Of a stretch of DNA of 64,000 bases, positions 44,803 through 53,980 are shown in pieces. Both the position numbers and the translations under genes were made by a program. Source of the stretch: Phaeobacter piscinae (GTDB lineage: Bacteria; Pseudomonadota; Alphaproteobacteria; Rhodobacterales; Rhodobacteraceae); contig NZ_CP010681.1 of NCBI RefSeq assembly GCF_002407245.1, positions 3,237,001 through 3,301,000 on the forward strand, in the 5' to 3' direction. Below the pieces are notes generated by a model that saw only the letters and a list, made by a program, of their open reading frames with translations, ran no database searches and was not told the origin of the DNA. Position 1 is the first letter of the stretch; each line of letters opens with the position of its first letter.

Positions 44803-45331
44803 CCTGAAATATCCGGCCGCATTGGCCGCTGCCTTTCTGGTGGCGGCTTGCGGCTTCACCCCCGTCTATGCTCCGGGGGGCACCGGGTCCGCGCTTTATG
44901 GCGTGGTGACGGTTCAGGCCCCGGAAACGATCGGGGCAACCGATGATACCGATGCCTATTTTCTGGTTCAGAATCTTGAAACCCGGCTGGGTCGCGGGGG
45001 TGGTGCTGACTATGCCCTGGATCTGAAGCTGCGCACCCAAAGCGAAGGGCAGGCCATTACCGCCGACAATGAAATCACGCGCTATTCGATCGTGGGGCAG
45101 GCCGCCTATGTGCTGACCCGGCAATCTGATGGTGCCATTGTCGCCAGTGGCGATGTGGAAAATTTCACCGGCTATTCCGCCACAGGCACCACGGTTGAAA
45201 CGCTCGCCGGGGAACGTGATGCCCATCGACGCCTGATGGTTATCCTTGCAGATCAAATCACAACTGAACTGCTGAGCACTGCGGATCTTGCCACTTCCAG
45301 CAGCGAACAGCCTGCGGTTGCCGCCAAATGA
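44789..45331 (+). CDS. lptE: LPS-assembly lipoprotein LptE
   Basis: The 180-aa lipoprotein has a lipobox ending FLVAAC (Cys21), then [10 protein letters not shown] typical of LptE-family N-termini. LptE forms the plug of the LptD barrel and helps LPS insertion into the outer membrane. LptE diverges fast, so the call relies mainly on the leuS-lptE-holA order and the N-terminal motif. It overlaps leuS by 14 bp and holA by 4 bp. Confidence 0.85.
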   Translation: MSWLNLKYPAALAAAFLVAACGFTPVYAPGGTGSALYGVVTVQAPETIGATDDTDAYFLVQNLETRLGRGGGADYALDLKLRTQSEGQAITADNEITRYSIVGQAAYVLTRQSDGAIVASGDVENFTGYSATGTTVETLAGERDAHRRLMVILADQITTELLSTADLATSSSEQPAVAAK

Positions 45332-46356
45332 AACTGAGCCCGCGCGAGGCGGACGGCTATTTTGCCAAACCGGATCCGGGCAAGACAGGCCTTTTGATCT
45401 ACGGCCCCGACGCCATGCGCGTCTCGCTGAAACGTCAGCAATTGCTGGCGGCGCTGCTTGGCCCCACCGCCGAAGAAGAGATGCGCCTGACCCGGATGCC
45501 CGCAGCGGATCTGCGCAAGGACCCGGCGTTGCTGATGGATGCGATGAAGGCGGTTGGCTTTTTCCCCGGCATCCGTGCCGTGTTTGTCGAAGACGCCAAT
45601 GATACCGCCGCCCCTGCCGTGATCGCCGCACTTGAGGCCTGGCAGCAAGGTGATGCGCAGATCATCGTGACAGCCGGGCAATTGAAAGCCACCTCGAAGC
45701 TGCGCAAGGCGTTTGAGGGGCACCGCAACGCCTATGCGACCGGCATCTATGACGATCCTCCGTCACGCGGTGAAATCGAGCGTATTCTGGGTACGGCCCG
45801 TATTCGTGATGTGCCAGGGGACAGCATGTCTGCGCTGGTTGATATCGCCAATGAAATCGGTCCCGGTGATTTTTCCCGCATGGTGGAGAAACTGGCGCTG
45901 TATAAATACGAGGACAGCACCCCGCTGACGCTTGACGATATTCAGTCCATCGCCCCGCAATCGACCGAAGCGGCAGTCGACGACATGCTCAATATCGTGG
46001 CCGAGGGGCGCGGCGCAGAAATCGGCCCACTGATGGGGCGATTGCAGGCCCAGGGCACCAATGCGGTGACACTCTGTATCGGGGCAACCCGCCATTTTCG
46101 GACGCTTTACACCATTGCCTCTGATCCCGGCGGTCCGGCGCAGGGTATTGGGCGACTGCGCCCCCCTGCCTATGGCAAGCGCCGTGACAGGCTGCTGCGG
46201 CAGGCTCAAAGCTGGGGTGCGTTCAAGCTTGAAACCGCGCTCACCTTGCTGACGGACACCGATCTTCAGCTGCGCTCGGCAGGGCAAACCGCTCCGGCGC
46301 TTGCCCTGATGGAACGGGCGTTGATCCAGCTGGCCCGCCTCAGCCGGGTGGGGTAG
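45328..46356 (+). CDS. holA: DNA polymerase III subunit delta
   Basis: The 342-aa protein is the clamp-loader delta subunit, which opens the beta clamp. Recognisable features are the start LSPREADGYFAKPDPGKTGL, the AAA-like N-terminal fold and the helical end ALMERALIQLARL. Delta lacks a functional Walker A site, as expected. Its ATG overlaps the lptE stop (ATGA), the classic arrangement in this group. Confidence 0.93.
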   Translation: MKLSPREADGYFAKPDPGKTGLLIYGPDAMRVSLKRQQLLAALLGPTAEEEMRLTRMPAADLRKDPALLMDAMKAVGFFPGIRAVFVEDANDTAAPAVIAALEAWQQGDAQIIVTAGQLKATSKLRKAFEGHRNAYATGIYDDPPSRGEIERILGTARIRDVPGDSMSALVDIANEIGPGDFSRMVEKLALYKYEDSTPLTLDDIQSIAPQSTEAAVDDMLNIVAEGRGAEIGPLMGRLQAQGTNAVTLCIGATRHFRTLYTIASDPGGPAQGIGRLRPPAYGKRRDRLLRQAQSWGAFKLETALTLLTDTDLQLRSAGQTAPALALMERALIQLARLSRVG

Positions 46357-46474
46357 CCCACGACCGGCAGATCTGCACCGACGTTGCGTTTCAGTCAGAG
46401 CGGCTTGAGTAAGGCTTGACCCCACAGCGGGAACCCGGTTCCGTTCCGGGCATAAACCGCAGGGAGATTTCACA

Positions 46475-47065
46475 ATGTACACCGTTATTGGCAAGCAACT
46501 GACGCGCAGTTATCGTGTTCTTTGGGCGCTTGAGGAACTGGGCCAATCCTATAAGCTGAACCCTGCCCTGCCGCAGAGCGAAGAGGTCGTCGCCCTCAAC
46601 GCTTCAGGCAAGGTGCCCGTGTTCAAGGATGGTGAGGCGGTGATCACCGATTCGACCGCCATCATCACCTATCTTGCGGATAAACATGGCAAGCTGACCG
46701 CCCCCGCGGGCACCATCGCCCGTGCAAAACAGGACGCGATGACAAATCGTCTACTGGATGAGCTGGACGCGGTGTTGTGGACTGGCGCACGTCACAGTTT
46801 CATCCTGCCCGAAGATAAGCGCGTGCCCGAGGTGAAAGACAGCCTGAAATGGGAGTTTTCCCGCAATCTGGCGCAGCTGGAAACCTGCATGACAGGCCCG
46901 TTTCTGATGGGGGAAGAGTTCACCATTCCCGACATCATCTGCACCCATTGCCTGAACTGGGCCTATAGCGCCAAATTCCCGATCGAGAGCGAGGCCATGC
47001 TGGCCTATAGCAAGCGGATGCGCGCGCGTCCCGCGTTTCAGGCGGTTGCGGCCTCGATCACATAG
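46475..47065 (+). CDS. glutathione S-transferase family protein
   Basis: The 196-aa protein has an N-terminal thioredoxin-like fold (SYRVLWALEELGQSYKLN, NASGKVPVFKDGEAVITDS) and an all-helical C-domain, the cytosolic GST layout. An N-terminal Ser/Tyr catalytic residue is plausible (RSYR). The substrate class is unknown. AGGGAG lies before the ATG. The last 28 bp overlap the convergent flavoprotein gene. Confidence 0.88.
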   Translation: MYTVIGKQLTRSYRVLWALEELGQSYKLNPALPQSEEVVALNASGKVPVFKDGEAVITDSTAIITYLADKHGKLTAPAGTIARAKQDAMTNRLLDELDAVLWTGARHSFILPEDKRVPEVKDSLKWEFSRNLAQLETCMTGPFLMGEEFTIPDIICTHCLNWAYSAKFPIESEAMLAYSKRMRARPAFQAVAASIT

Positions 47066-48261
47066 TCGCCCGTCAGATATCGGACTGCTGACCGCCCCGC
47101 CCAGCGCCCTGTCGCAAGGCATGCGGTCAGCAAATATCCACCGGTCGGCGCTTCCCAGTCCAGCATTTCTCCGGCGCAGAATACGCCGGGGCGTCTGTGC
47201 AGCATTAGTCCGCCATCAACCGCCTCTGCCAGGACACCTCCGGCGGTGGAAATCGCTTCATCCAGCGGCCGCAGCCCCTGATGCCGGATCGGCACTGCCT
47301 TCAGCAACTGGGCCAGCGCCGCAGGTTCAGCCGGAAGCGGACGGGCAAATTCCTGTAGGATCGCCAGGCGCGGTGGTGTCAATTTTGTCACCTTTCGCAA
47401 ATGGGTCGAGAGGCTGGATTTCCCCCGTGGGCGCGCGAGACGCGCGGCAACCTGCTCCTGCGACAGATCCGGCAACAGATCCATATATAGCTCCGCCCCC
47501 TCACGCACTGCAGCACAGATCATATAGACACCGCCCCCTTCCAGGCCCTGTCTGGAAATGACCGCCTCGCCCCGCGACCGGGTTGATCCGGCATGCAGGG
47601 CAATCCCCTTCAGCGGTGCCCCGAAATGAGGCGCCATGTGATTGGACCAGTGGACGAGCAATCCTGCATTGGCAGGTTGAAACGCCGCCAGTGGCACATT
47701 CTCTCCTGCCAGAGTTGCAGCCCATACCCCGTCAGAGCCGAGCCGCGCCCAGCTGGCACCGCCCGTTGCCAACACTGTTGCTCCCGCTTTTATCACACGG
47801 GGACCATCCGGGGTTTCAAACTGCAAGGCATCGCCGCTCCAGCCCTGCCAGCGCCAGCGGGTGCGCCGTTCAACACCGTAGCCATCCAGACGGGCCAGCC
47901 ATGCCCGCAACAGCGGCGAGGCCTTCATTTCGCGGGGAAAGACCCGTCCTGTGGTGCCCGTGAACAGGGTGCTGCCCAGTCCTGTCGCCCAAGCCATCAC
48001 CTCTGCCGCGTCGCAGTCTGCAATCATCGGCGCAAGCCAGTCCGCAGCCTCGCCGTAGTGGCTAAGCAGGATCTCGCGCGCCTCATCCTTCGTCAGGTTC
48101 AGACCGGATTTCCCAGCCATCAGGAACTTTCGTGCAACGGACGGCTTCGCATCAACAACCAGCACGCGGCGACCGGCCGCCCCCAGTTCTTCAGCGGCCC
48201 GCAGACCAGCGGGTCCGGCGCCCACGACCACTGCGTCCCAGCTGTCCCGTTGATGTGTCAA
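47038..48261 (-). CDS. TIGR03862-type flavoprotein (HI0933-like)
   Basis: The 407-aa protein has the Rossmann motif VVVGAGPAGLRAAEEL and the family segments MAGKSGLNLT and EAVDGGLMLHRRPGVFCAGEMLDWEAPTG. HI0933-like proteins are of unproven function and lack a clear substrate. The best start is TTG 48261 preceded by AAGGA, since no ATG fits. It overlaps the convergent GST gene by 28 bp. Confidence 0.88.
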   Translation of the reverse strand: MTHQRDSWDAVVVGAGPAGLRAAEELGAAGRRVLVVDAKPSVARKFLMAGKSGLNLTKDEAREILLSHYGEAADWLAPMIADCDAAEVMAWATGLGSTLFTGTTGRVFPREMKASPLLRAWLARLDGYGVERRTRWRWQGWSGDALQFETPDGPRVIKAGATVLATGGASWARLGSDGVWAATLAGENVPLAAFQPANAGLLVHWSNHMAPHFGAPLKGIALHAGSTRSRGEAVISRQGLEGGGVYMICAAVREGAELYMDLLPDLSQEQVAARLARPRGKSSLSTHLRKVTKLTPPRLAILQEFARPLPAEPAALAQLLKAVPIRHQGLRPLDEAISTAGGVLAEAVDGGLMLHRRPGVFCAGEMLDWEAPTGGYLLTACLATGRWAGRSAVRYLTGDYVIEAATA

Positions 48262-48351
48262 ATTGACAGTTCCTTACGTACTTATCCTTGCCGATCGCAA
48301 CCGCCAGCGCATGTCTTACGGTTGAAACAGCCATACTGAGAGACTGCGCCA

Positions 48352-48660
48352 ATGTCACCGTCTGCCGATGTCGATCCGATATGCCCTCTGTGCCAACGGC
48401 CTATCCCGACGGACGTCGCCCAAAGCCTGCATCATCTGATCCCCAAGCTGAAGGGCGGCAAGGGCGGACCAACGGTGCTACTGCATCATATCTGTCACAA
48501 AGAAATCCATGCAGCCCTCAGCGAGGCGGAACTGGCGCGGTCTTTCAATACCATTGAAGCCCTGCGTCAGCATCCGAGATTGGCGAAATTCATCGCTTGG
48601 GTACAAAAACGCCCGCCCTCCTTCCAGTCGCGCGTACCCGGCGGACGGCGCAAACGCTGA
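48352..48660 (+). CDS. HNH endonuclease-like protein
   Basis: The 102-aa protein carries CPLCQRPIP, LHHLIPKLKGGKGG and LLHHICHKEIHAAL, the Cys and His pattern of HNH nucleases (zinc and catalytic His). Such small HNH proteins may nick DNA or be scaffold domains; no phage or restriction genes flank it. It is divergent from the flavoprotein and convergent with the enoyl-CoA hydratase-like gene. Confidence 0.85.
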   Translation: MSPSADVDPICPLCQRPIPTDVAQSLHHLIPKLKGGKGGPTVLLHHICHKEIHAALSEAELARSFNTIEALRQHPRLAKFIAWVQKRPPSFQSRVPGGRRKR

Positions 48661-48671
48661 AGCGCCGGGCG

Positions 48672-49289
48672 CTATACGCGGGTGCAATCCGCCAGAATTG
48701 CCTGCGCCATCTCCGCCTCCGCCGCGAGGCTATCCACCATCAGGTCCTGCGCCGTCGTCATCAGATCGCCAGCCGCGACAACACGATCGATCAATCCGAA
48801 GATATGTGCCTCCTCAGCGGTGATTTTCTGTCCAGCCGCCAGAATCATCTTCGTACGCGCAGGACCGATCAGCGCTGCCATCCGCCGCGCGTCAGAGGGT
48901 TGCGGACGATAGCCAAGCTTCATCACCGGGTAAAACACCTTGGCCGTTGGTACGGCGATACGCAAATCGCACGCCAGCGCCATGCCGTTCGCTCCACCCG
49001 CCAGAGTACCATTGAGCGCCGCCACCGTCAGACAGGGCAGATCCGCGATGGCACCCGATAGCTGCTCCCACAGGGGGGACGTCGCCAGCCCGGCTCGCGC
49101 CGCATCCAGATCTGCTCCAGCGCTGAAGACACGGCCAGCCCCGGTGATGATCAATCCGCGAGCCTCTTGTGCGCGCTCTGCGATATCACAGAGCTGTTCC
49201 AGCATCGCCGCAGTCAGCGCATTCGCCTTGTCCGGCCGGTTCAGTGTCACCGTCCACAACCCGTTTTCGGCGATATCAAGGTCGATCAT
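48672..49289 (-). CDS. enoyl-CoA hydratase/isomerase-like protein, atypical
   Basis: The 205-aa protein has the crotonase fold (VTLNRPDKANAL, ITGAGRVFSAGADL, AALNGTLAGGANGMALACD). It is shorter than the usual 260 aa, and both hydratase glutamates are missing: the Glu in GGxxE reads Gly (GGANGMAL) and the PEI segment reads PVM (FYPVMKLG). It is therefore unlikely to hydrate enoyl-CoA in the usual way; an isomerase, hydrolase or non-enzymic role is possible. Its ATG overlaps the SDR stop by 4 bp. Confidence 0.85.
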   Translation of the reverse strand: MIDLDIAENGLWTVTLNRPDKANALTAAMLEQLCDIAERAQEARGLIITGAGRVFSAGADLDAARAGLATSPLWEQLSGAIADLPCLTVAALNGTLAGGANGMALACDLRIAVPTAKVFYPVMKLGYRPQPSDARRMAALIGPARTKMILAAGQKITAEEAHIFGLIDRVVAAGDLMTTAQDLMVDSLAAEAEMAQAILADCTRV

Positions 49290-50035
49290 ATCAGGCCGAC
49301 CTGCCTGCGGATGCCCTCATCCCGTAGCGAGATTTCGGTGCCGACCAGATCGTCGGCCGCCTCAGTACACATCCACAGAAGGGCGCGCGCCGGCCACTCC
49401 GCCGGGATATGATCAGACCATTCCAGCTGGCTGACAGGATTGACGCCGCTGGCCTTGATCACCCGCTGCATTTCCGTCGCGACGGTGCCCGGCGACAGCC
49501 CCATGGCGCGGATGCCATTGGCCCCTTCTTCATGGTGCAGGCTACGGGTCAGCATCGCCGCGGCGGCCTTGGAAGAGCAATAGGCGCTCCAGCCTTCGAC
49601 GGGATTATGCGCAGCCCCTGAACTGACGGTCAGTACAGTGCCGCTGCCGGCAGCCTTCATCCCGGGCAAAACTGCCCGCATTCCGTTGAAAACCCCGTTC
49701 ACATTGATATCGATCAGCTGTGCCCAGTCCGCCGGATCAGCAGCCTCAAGCCGGGCAATTGGATCAACCACACCCGCGTTATTGATCAGCACATCGATCC
49801 GCCCGAACTGCGCCTCGGTTTTGGCAACGGCCGCCGCTACGGCTGGATAGTCCGCCACATCACAGGCAAAGGTCAGCACGTTTCCGCCGATCTCCTTGGC
49901 AAGCGCGGTCAAGCTCTCCTCGCTCCTTGCCAGCAAGGCCAGATTGGCCCCGGCAGCAGCAAACACGCGGGCCGCATCGGCCCCGATCCCCCGGCTTGCA
50001 CCTGTTATCACAACTGTCTTGCCCTTGATCTCCAT
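49286..50035 (-). CDS. short-chain dehydrogenase/reductase
   Basis: The 249-aa classical SDR has the NAD(P) motif TGASRGIGAD, the NNAG motif, and the catalytic Ser and Tyr-x3-Lys in VSSGAAHNPVEGWSAYCSSK. GGAG precedes ATG 50035. The 4-bp overlap with the crotonase-like gene suggests a two-gene unit, perhaps for an acyl or alicyclic substrate; the sequence does not fix the substrate. Confidence 0.92.
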   Translation of the reverse strand: MEIKGKTVVITGASRGIGADAARVFAAAGANLALLARSEESLTALAKEIGGNVLTFACDVADYPAVAAAVAKTEAQFGRIDVLINNAGVVDPIARLEAADPADWAQLIDINVNGVFNGMRAVLPGMKAAGSGTVLTVSSGAAHNPVEGWSAYCSSKAAAAMLTRSLHHEEGANGIRAMGLSPGTVATEMQRVIKASGVNPVSQLEWSDHIPAEWPARALLWMCTEAADDLVGTEISLRDEGIRRQVGLI

Positions 50036-50167
50036 AGTATTAATCTCCAAGTCCCTGTTTTGAAATGTGGTAGACTGGTTAGGGGGAACGGTCCAGAGCG
50101 ATGCCCCCTTGACCCGGTACCTCCTCCGGCCAACCATGGCGCAAAATAGACCACGAAAGGTATACTT

Positions 50168-51691
50168 ATGTCCGTTTTCCTCGCCCGCAGCAGCGGTGTT
50201 GCGATTGTTATGGCGTTTTCTGCCCAGGCGGCCCTGGCAGATGTAACGGCAAAAGACGTCTGGTCGGACTGGAAGTCCTACATGACCGCCACCGGTTACA
50301 CCGTGAACGGCACCGAAACCATGTCCGGCGATACGTTGACCATATCGGATATCTCTATGGCCATACCTGTCATGGAGGAAGATACCAGCGGCACATTTAC
50401 CCTGCCTGACATCAAATTTGTCGAGAACGGCGATGGCACTGTCAACATCATGCTGCCTGCTGAAATGCCGATCATGTTCAAAATTGACGGTCCCGAAGGC
50501 CCCGTCAGTGGCACCGTTCTGTATTCCCACGATGGCAGCCCGATGCTTGTCTCCGGCGACGCGGATGAAATGACCTATGATTACGCCAGCGGCCTGATGA
50601 AAATCGCGCTGAAAGATCTGACGGTACCAGACGCCGACGTTCCGAAAGAGGCGATCAAAGTCAGCATGACACTGACGGATGTGGTCACCAAGACCATCAT
50701 GTCAAATGCAGATAGCCGCACCTACAACCAGACAATGACCAGTGAAACACTGAATTTTGACGCCTCGATCGACGTCCCTGAAGACGGAGGCAGCGGTGCC
50801 TTCAAGGGGGCGATGCAGGGGGTGAACTTCACCGGCATCACAACTGTTCCTAACGGGTTGGAAAGCACCGACATGGCGGCACTGCTGCGCGGCGGCTTCA
50901 GCGCGGAAGGCACGTTTGACTTTGCCAGTGGCAACAGCGCAATCAATGGTCAGGATGGCGCGGATACATTTGCGCTGGACAGCACTTCTGAAGGCGGAAC
51001 AATCGCCTTTGACATGGGCCTTGATGGGCTGACCTATGACGTGAAACAGAACCGGACGGAAACCAACATCACCAGTTCTGACCTGCCGTTCCCGCTGGCG
51101 CTGTCGATGGCTGAGGCCGGTTTCAAGCTGACCATGCCTGTTGCCAAATCCGACGAGGAACAGGACTTCGCCCTCGGCCTCGTTCTGCGCGATTTTGATG
51201 TGCCAGAAATGCTCTGGGGTATGGTGGATCCAACTGGCGCCCTGCCCCACGATCCGGCCACAATCGCACTGGATCTTGCAGGCAAGGCAAAGCTGGCCTT
51301 CGACTTCTTTGACCCCGAAGCCATGGCAGAGGTGGAGAACGGCGAACAGGCACCGGGTGAGCTGCACGCGCTGACCGTGAATTCGCTTGAAATCTCCGCC
51401 GCCGGGGCAAAGCTGACCGGTACCGGTGATTTTGCCTTCAACAATGACGATCTGAGCACCTTCGACGGCATGCCGGCGCCCTCCGGTGAGGCAAATCTGA
51501 CTCTCGCGGGCGCCAACACCCTGCTGGACAAGCTGATCGGCATGGGTCTGGTGTCGGATAGCGACGCCATGGGCGCGCGCATGATGATGGGCATGCTGGC
51601 AGTACCGGGCGATGGCGAAGATACGCTGACCTCCAAGATCGAGGTGACCGAGGACGGTCAGATCAAGGCAAACGGCCAGCGCATCAAGTAA
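50168..51691 (+). CDS. DUF2125 domain exported protein
   Basis: The 507-aa protein has a Sec signal peptide ending AQAALA and an extended repetitive beta-rich body matching DUF2125 (KDVWSDWKSYMTATGY, then TFTLPDIKFVENGDGTVNIM). It probably works in the periplasm or at the envelope; function unknown. The GAAAGG Shine-Dalgarno-like sequence is weakly placed. It is monocistronic, with a strong terminator after it. Confidence 0.82.
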   Translation: MSVFLARSSGVAIVMAFSAQAALADVTAKDVWSDWKSYMTATGYTVNGTETMSGDTLTISDISMAIPVMEEDTSGTFTLPDIKFVENGDGTVNIMLPAEMPIMFKIDGPEGPVSGTVLYSHDGSPMLVSGDADEMTYDYASGLMKIALKDLTVPDADVPKEAIKVSMTLTDVVTKTIMSNADSRTYNQTMTSETLNFDASIDVPEDGGSGAFKGAMQGVNFTGITTVPNGLESTDMAALLRGGFSAEGTFDFASGNSAINGQDGADTFALDSTSEGGTIAFDMGLDGLTYDVKQNRTETNITSSDLPFPLALSMAEAGFKLTMPVAKSDEEQDFALGLVLRDFDVPEMLWGMVDPTGALPHDPATIALDLAGKAKLAFDFFDPEAMAEVENGEQAPGELHALTVNSLEISAAGAKLTGTGDFAFNNDDLSTFDGMPAPSGEANLTLAGANTLLDKLIGMGLVSDSDAMGARMMMGMLAVPGDGEDTLTSKIEVTEDGQIKANGQRIK

Positions 51692-51717
51692 TCGCGACAC
51701 AAGGCTGATCCCAGATT

Positions 51718-51744
51718 GGGGCCGCAATTTGCGGCCCCTTTTTT
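51718..51744 (+). terminator. rho-independent terminator after the DUF2125 gene
   Basis: GGGGCCGC (51718-51725) and GCGGCCCC (51731-51738) form a perfect 8-bp stem with loop AATTT, followed by six T residues. Confidence 0.9.
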
Positions 51745-51813
51745 CGTCTGCGCTCTTGCAGCATCTGGCCGCGCTGGCTAGCTCTAGGTGACGTCCAACC
51801 CATGTAGGTGCCT

Positions 51814-53160
51814 ATGACCCAGACCCCCGAAAGCCTAAGCCACGCACTCCTTGATGCCGCCCGCAAGGCCGGAGCTGATGCTGCCGATGCAATGGTGGCC
51901 GAAGGCAGCTCCCTTTCCATTGAGGTACGTCAAGGCACGCTAGAGCATGCTGAGCGGTCAGAAGGTGTTGATCTGGGATTGCGGGTCTTTGTCGGGCAAC
52001 GTCAGGCCTGCGTTTCAGCCTCGGACATGCGGGCCGAAACCCTGACCGCCATGGCCGAGCGCGCCGTCGCCATGGCCCGCGAAGCACCCGAAGATCCCTA
52101 TGCGGGCCTCGCCGAACCGGGGCAACTCGCCCGGGACTGGGATCTGGCGGCACTGGAGTTGTTTGATGCAAGCGCCGAACCGGCACCCGCTGCCCTGCAG
52201 GAGGATGCGCTGGCTGCTGAGGCTGCGGGCTTGGCTGTTAGCGGCGTCACACAGGTGCAATCTGCGGCAGCGGGCTACGGTACCCATAAGGTCCATATGG
52301 CGGCGACCAACGGATTCTCCGGTGGCTATCAGCGCAGCAGCCGGTCGACCTCCTGCACGGCGATTGCGGGCAGCGGTACAGGAATGGAACGCGACTACGA
52401 TGGCGACTCCCGTACGTTTCAGGCCGACCTGCGCAGCGCCAAAGATATCGGAACACAGGCCGGAGAGCGGGCAATCGAGCGGCTCGGTGCTCGCAAGCCG
52501 GAAACCGGAAGCTATCCGGTGCTGTTTGACGAACGGGTCTCCTCTTCGCTGATCGGCCATCTGCTGGCGGCAGTGAACGGTGCCAGTATCGCCCGTGGCT
52601 CCTCCTGGCTGAAGGATGCGCTAGGGGAGCAGATCCTGCCTGCCCACCTCAGCGTGACGGAAGATCCCTTTCGCCCACGCATCGCGGGGTCCCGTCCGTT
52701 TGATGGCGAAGGCCTGGCAACGCAACGCCGCGACATTATCGACAATGGAATCCTGACAGGATGGACACTGGACCTTGCCTCGGCGCGCAAACTGAACATG
52801 CAAAGCACTGGTAACGCAGCGCGTGGTGTCGGATCAGTGCCCTCGCCATCCCAGTGGAACATCGCTCTGACGCAGGGCAAAGACAGCCGCGCCGATCTGA
52901 TTTCTGGCATGGGCACCGGCCTGCTGGTGACCTCCATGATCGGATCGACCATAAACCCCAATACCGGCGATTATTCCCGTGGGGCCGCAGGCTTTTGGGT
53001 GGAGAATGGCGAAATTGCCTATCCGGTCAACGAATGCACCATTGCTGGCAATCTACGCGACATGCTGCGCAGCATCGTGCCCGCCAATGACGCCCGCAGC
53101 CACCTGTCTCGCGTGGTGCCTTCGCTGCTGGTCGAGGGGATGACCCTTGCCGGAAACTGA
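51814..53160 (+). CDS. pmbA: TldE/PmbA-type protease subunit
   Basis: The 448-aa protein matches PmbA/TldE, which with TldD matures microcins and degrades unfolded peptides. Recognisable parts are EVRQGTLEHAERSEGVDLGLRV, the paired substrate-loop residues and SSWLKDALGEQI. The HExxxH metal motif belongs to TldD, which is not in the window. ATG 51814 is chosen over GTG 51808. It opens an operon with an inositol-phosphatase-family gene (overlap 14 bp), a Kdo-transferase-like gene and lpxK. Confidence 0.9.
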   Translation: MTQTPESLSHALLDAARKAGADAADAMVAEGSSLSIEVRQGTLEHAERSEGVDLGLRVFVGQRQACVSASDMRAETLTAMAERAVAMAREAPEDPYAGLAEPGQLARDWDLAALELFDASAEPAPAALQEDALAAEAAGLAVSGVTQVQSAAAGYGTHKVHMAATNGFSGGYQRSSRSTSCTAIAGSGTGMERDYDGDSRTFQADLRSAKDIGTQAGERAIERLGARKPETGSYPVLFDERVSSSLIGHLLAAVNGASIARGSSWLKDALGEQILPAHLSVTEDPFRPRIAGSRPFDGEGLATQRRDIIDNGILTGWTLDLASARKLNMQSTGNAARGVGSVPSPSQWNIALTQGKDSRADLISGMGTGLLVTSMIGSTINPNTGDYSRGAAGFWVENGEIAYPVNECTIAGNLRDMLRSIVPANDARSHLSRVVPSLLVEGMTLAGN

Positions 53161-53950
53161 TCTCTCCCTGCTGATCCGCGCGGCCGAGCAGGCAGGCGAC
53201 ATCGCCTGCCGTTACAGCGGTCCAGAGGCGCAGAAATGGGAGAAACCCGGCGGCGCTGGACCGGTGACTGAGGCTGACCTTGCCGTCAACGAGATGCTAT
53301 CCGACCTGCTGCAAAAGGCGCGACCCGACTATGGCTGGCTGTCGGAGGAAAGCGAAGACACAGCAACGCGCCTTGAACGTGACAGGCTGTTCATTATTGA
53401 CCCGATCGACGGCACCCGCAGCTTTGCCCAAGGGTCGCGCACCTGGGCCCATTCGCTGGCAATCGCCGAAGAGGGCGACGTCACCGCAGCGGTCATCTAT
53501 CTGCCCCAGCGTGATCTGATGTATTGTGCGGCGCGCGGACAGGGCGCGACCTGTAATGGCGCAGAAATCCGGGTGTCTGCGCAAGCTGACCTCAACATGG
53601 CGAACGTGCTGGCTGCACGACCTGTGCAGGACCCCAACCACTGGCAGAATGGTCAGGTGCCAGGCTTCAATCGCAGCCACCGACCCTCGCTGGCCTACCG
53701 TATGGCACGGGTTGCAGATGCAGGTTACGACGCGATGCTCACCCTCCGCCCCAGCTGGGAATGGGATATCGCCGCCGGCGATCTGATCCTGCGTGAGGCT
53801 GGCGGGTGTTGCAGTGATCGCTTCGGCGGGGAATTGCGATATAACAACCCGCACCCGACCCTGAACGGTGTCGTCGCCGCGCCGCCGTGCCTGCATGACC
53901 AGCTGATCGCCGCGCTCGACCCGCAGAGCCCCGGCCTTCATCCGCTTTGA
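53147..53950 (+). CDS. inositol monophosphatase family protein (CysQ-like)
   Basis: The 267-aa protein carries the metal-binding motifs LSEES, FIIDPIDGTRSF and WDIAAGDLIL of the Li-sensitive phosphatase family. Members dephosphorylate inositol phosphate or 3'-phosphoadenosine phosphates (CysQ). TTG 53147 is the only start that keeps the N-terminus and overlaps the pmbA stop by 14 bp. The substrate is undetermined. Confidence 0.88.
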   Translation: MPETDLSLLIRAAEQAGDIACRYSGPEAQKWEKPGGAGPVTEADLAVNEMLSDLLQKARPDYGWLSEESEDTATRLERDRLFIIDPIDGTRSFAQGSRTWAHSLAIAEEGDVTAAVIYLPQRDLMYCAARGQGATCNGAEIRVSAQADLNMANVLAARPVQDPNHWQNGQVPGFNRSHRPSLAYRMARVADAGYDAMLTLRPSWEWDIAAGDLILREAGGCCSDRFGGELRYNNPHPTLNGVVAAPPCLHDQLIAALDPQSPGLHPL

Positions 53951-53980
53951 CATGTGCCCCGCAGCAGGACCCCTCTAGCC

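Noticed and set aside
50702..51727. 341-codon minus-strand frame opposite the DUF2125 gene
   Set aside because: Antisense shadow without ribosome binding site, and it would run across the plus-strand terminator.
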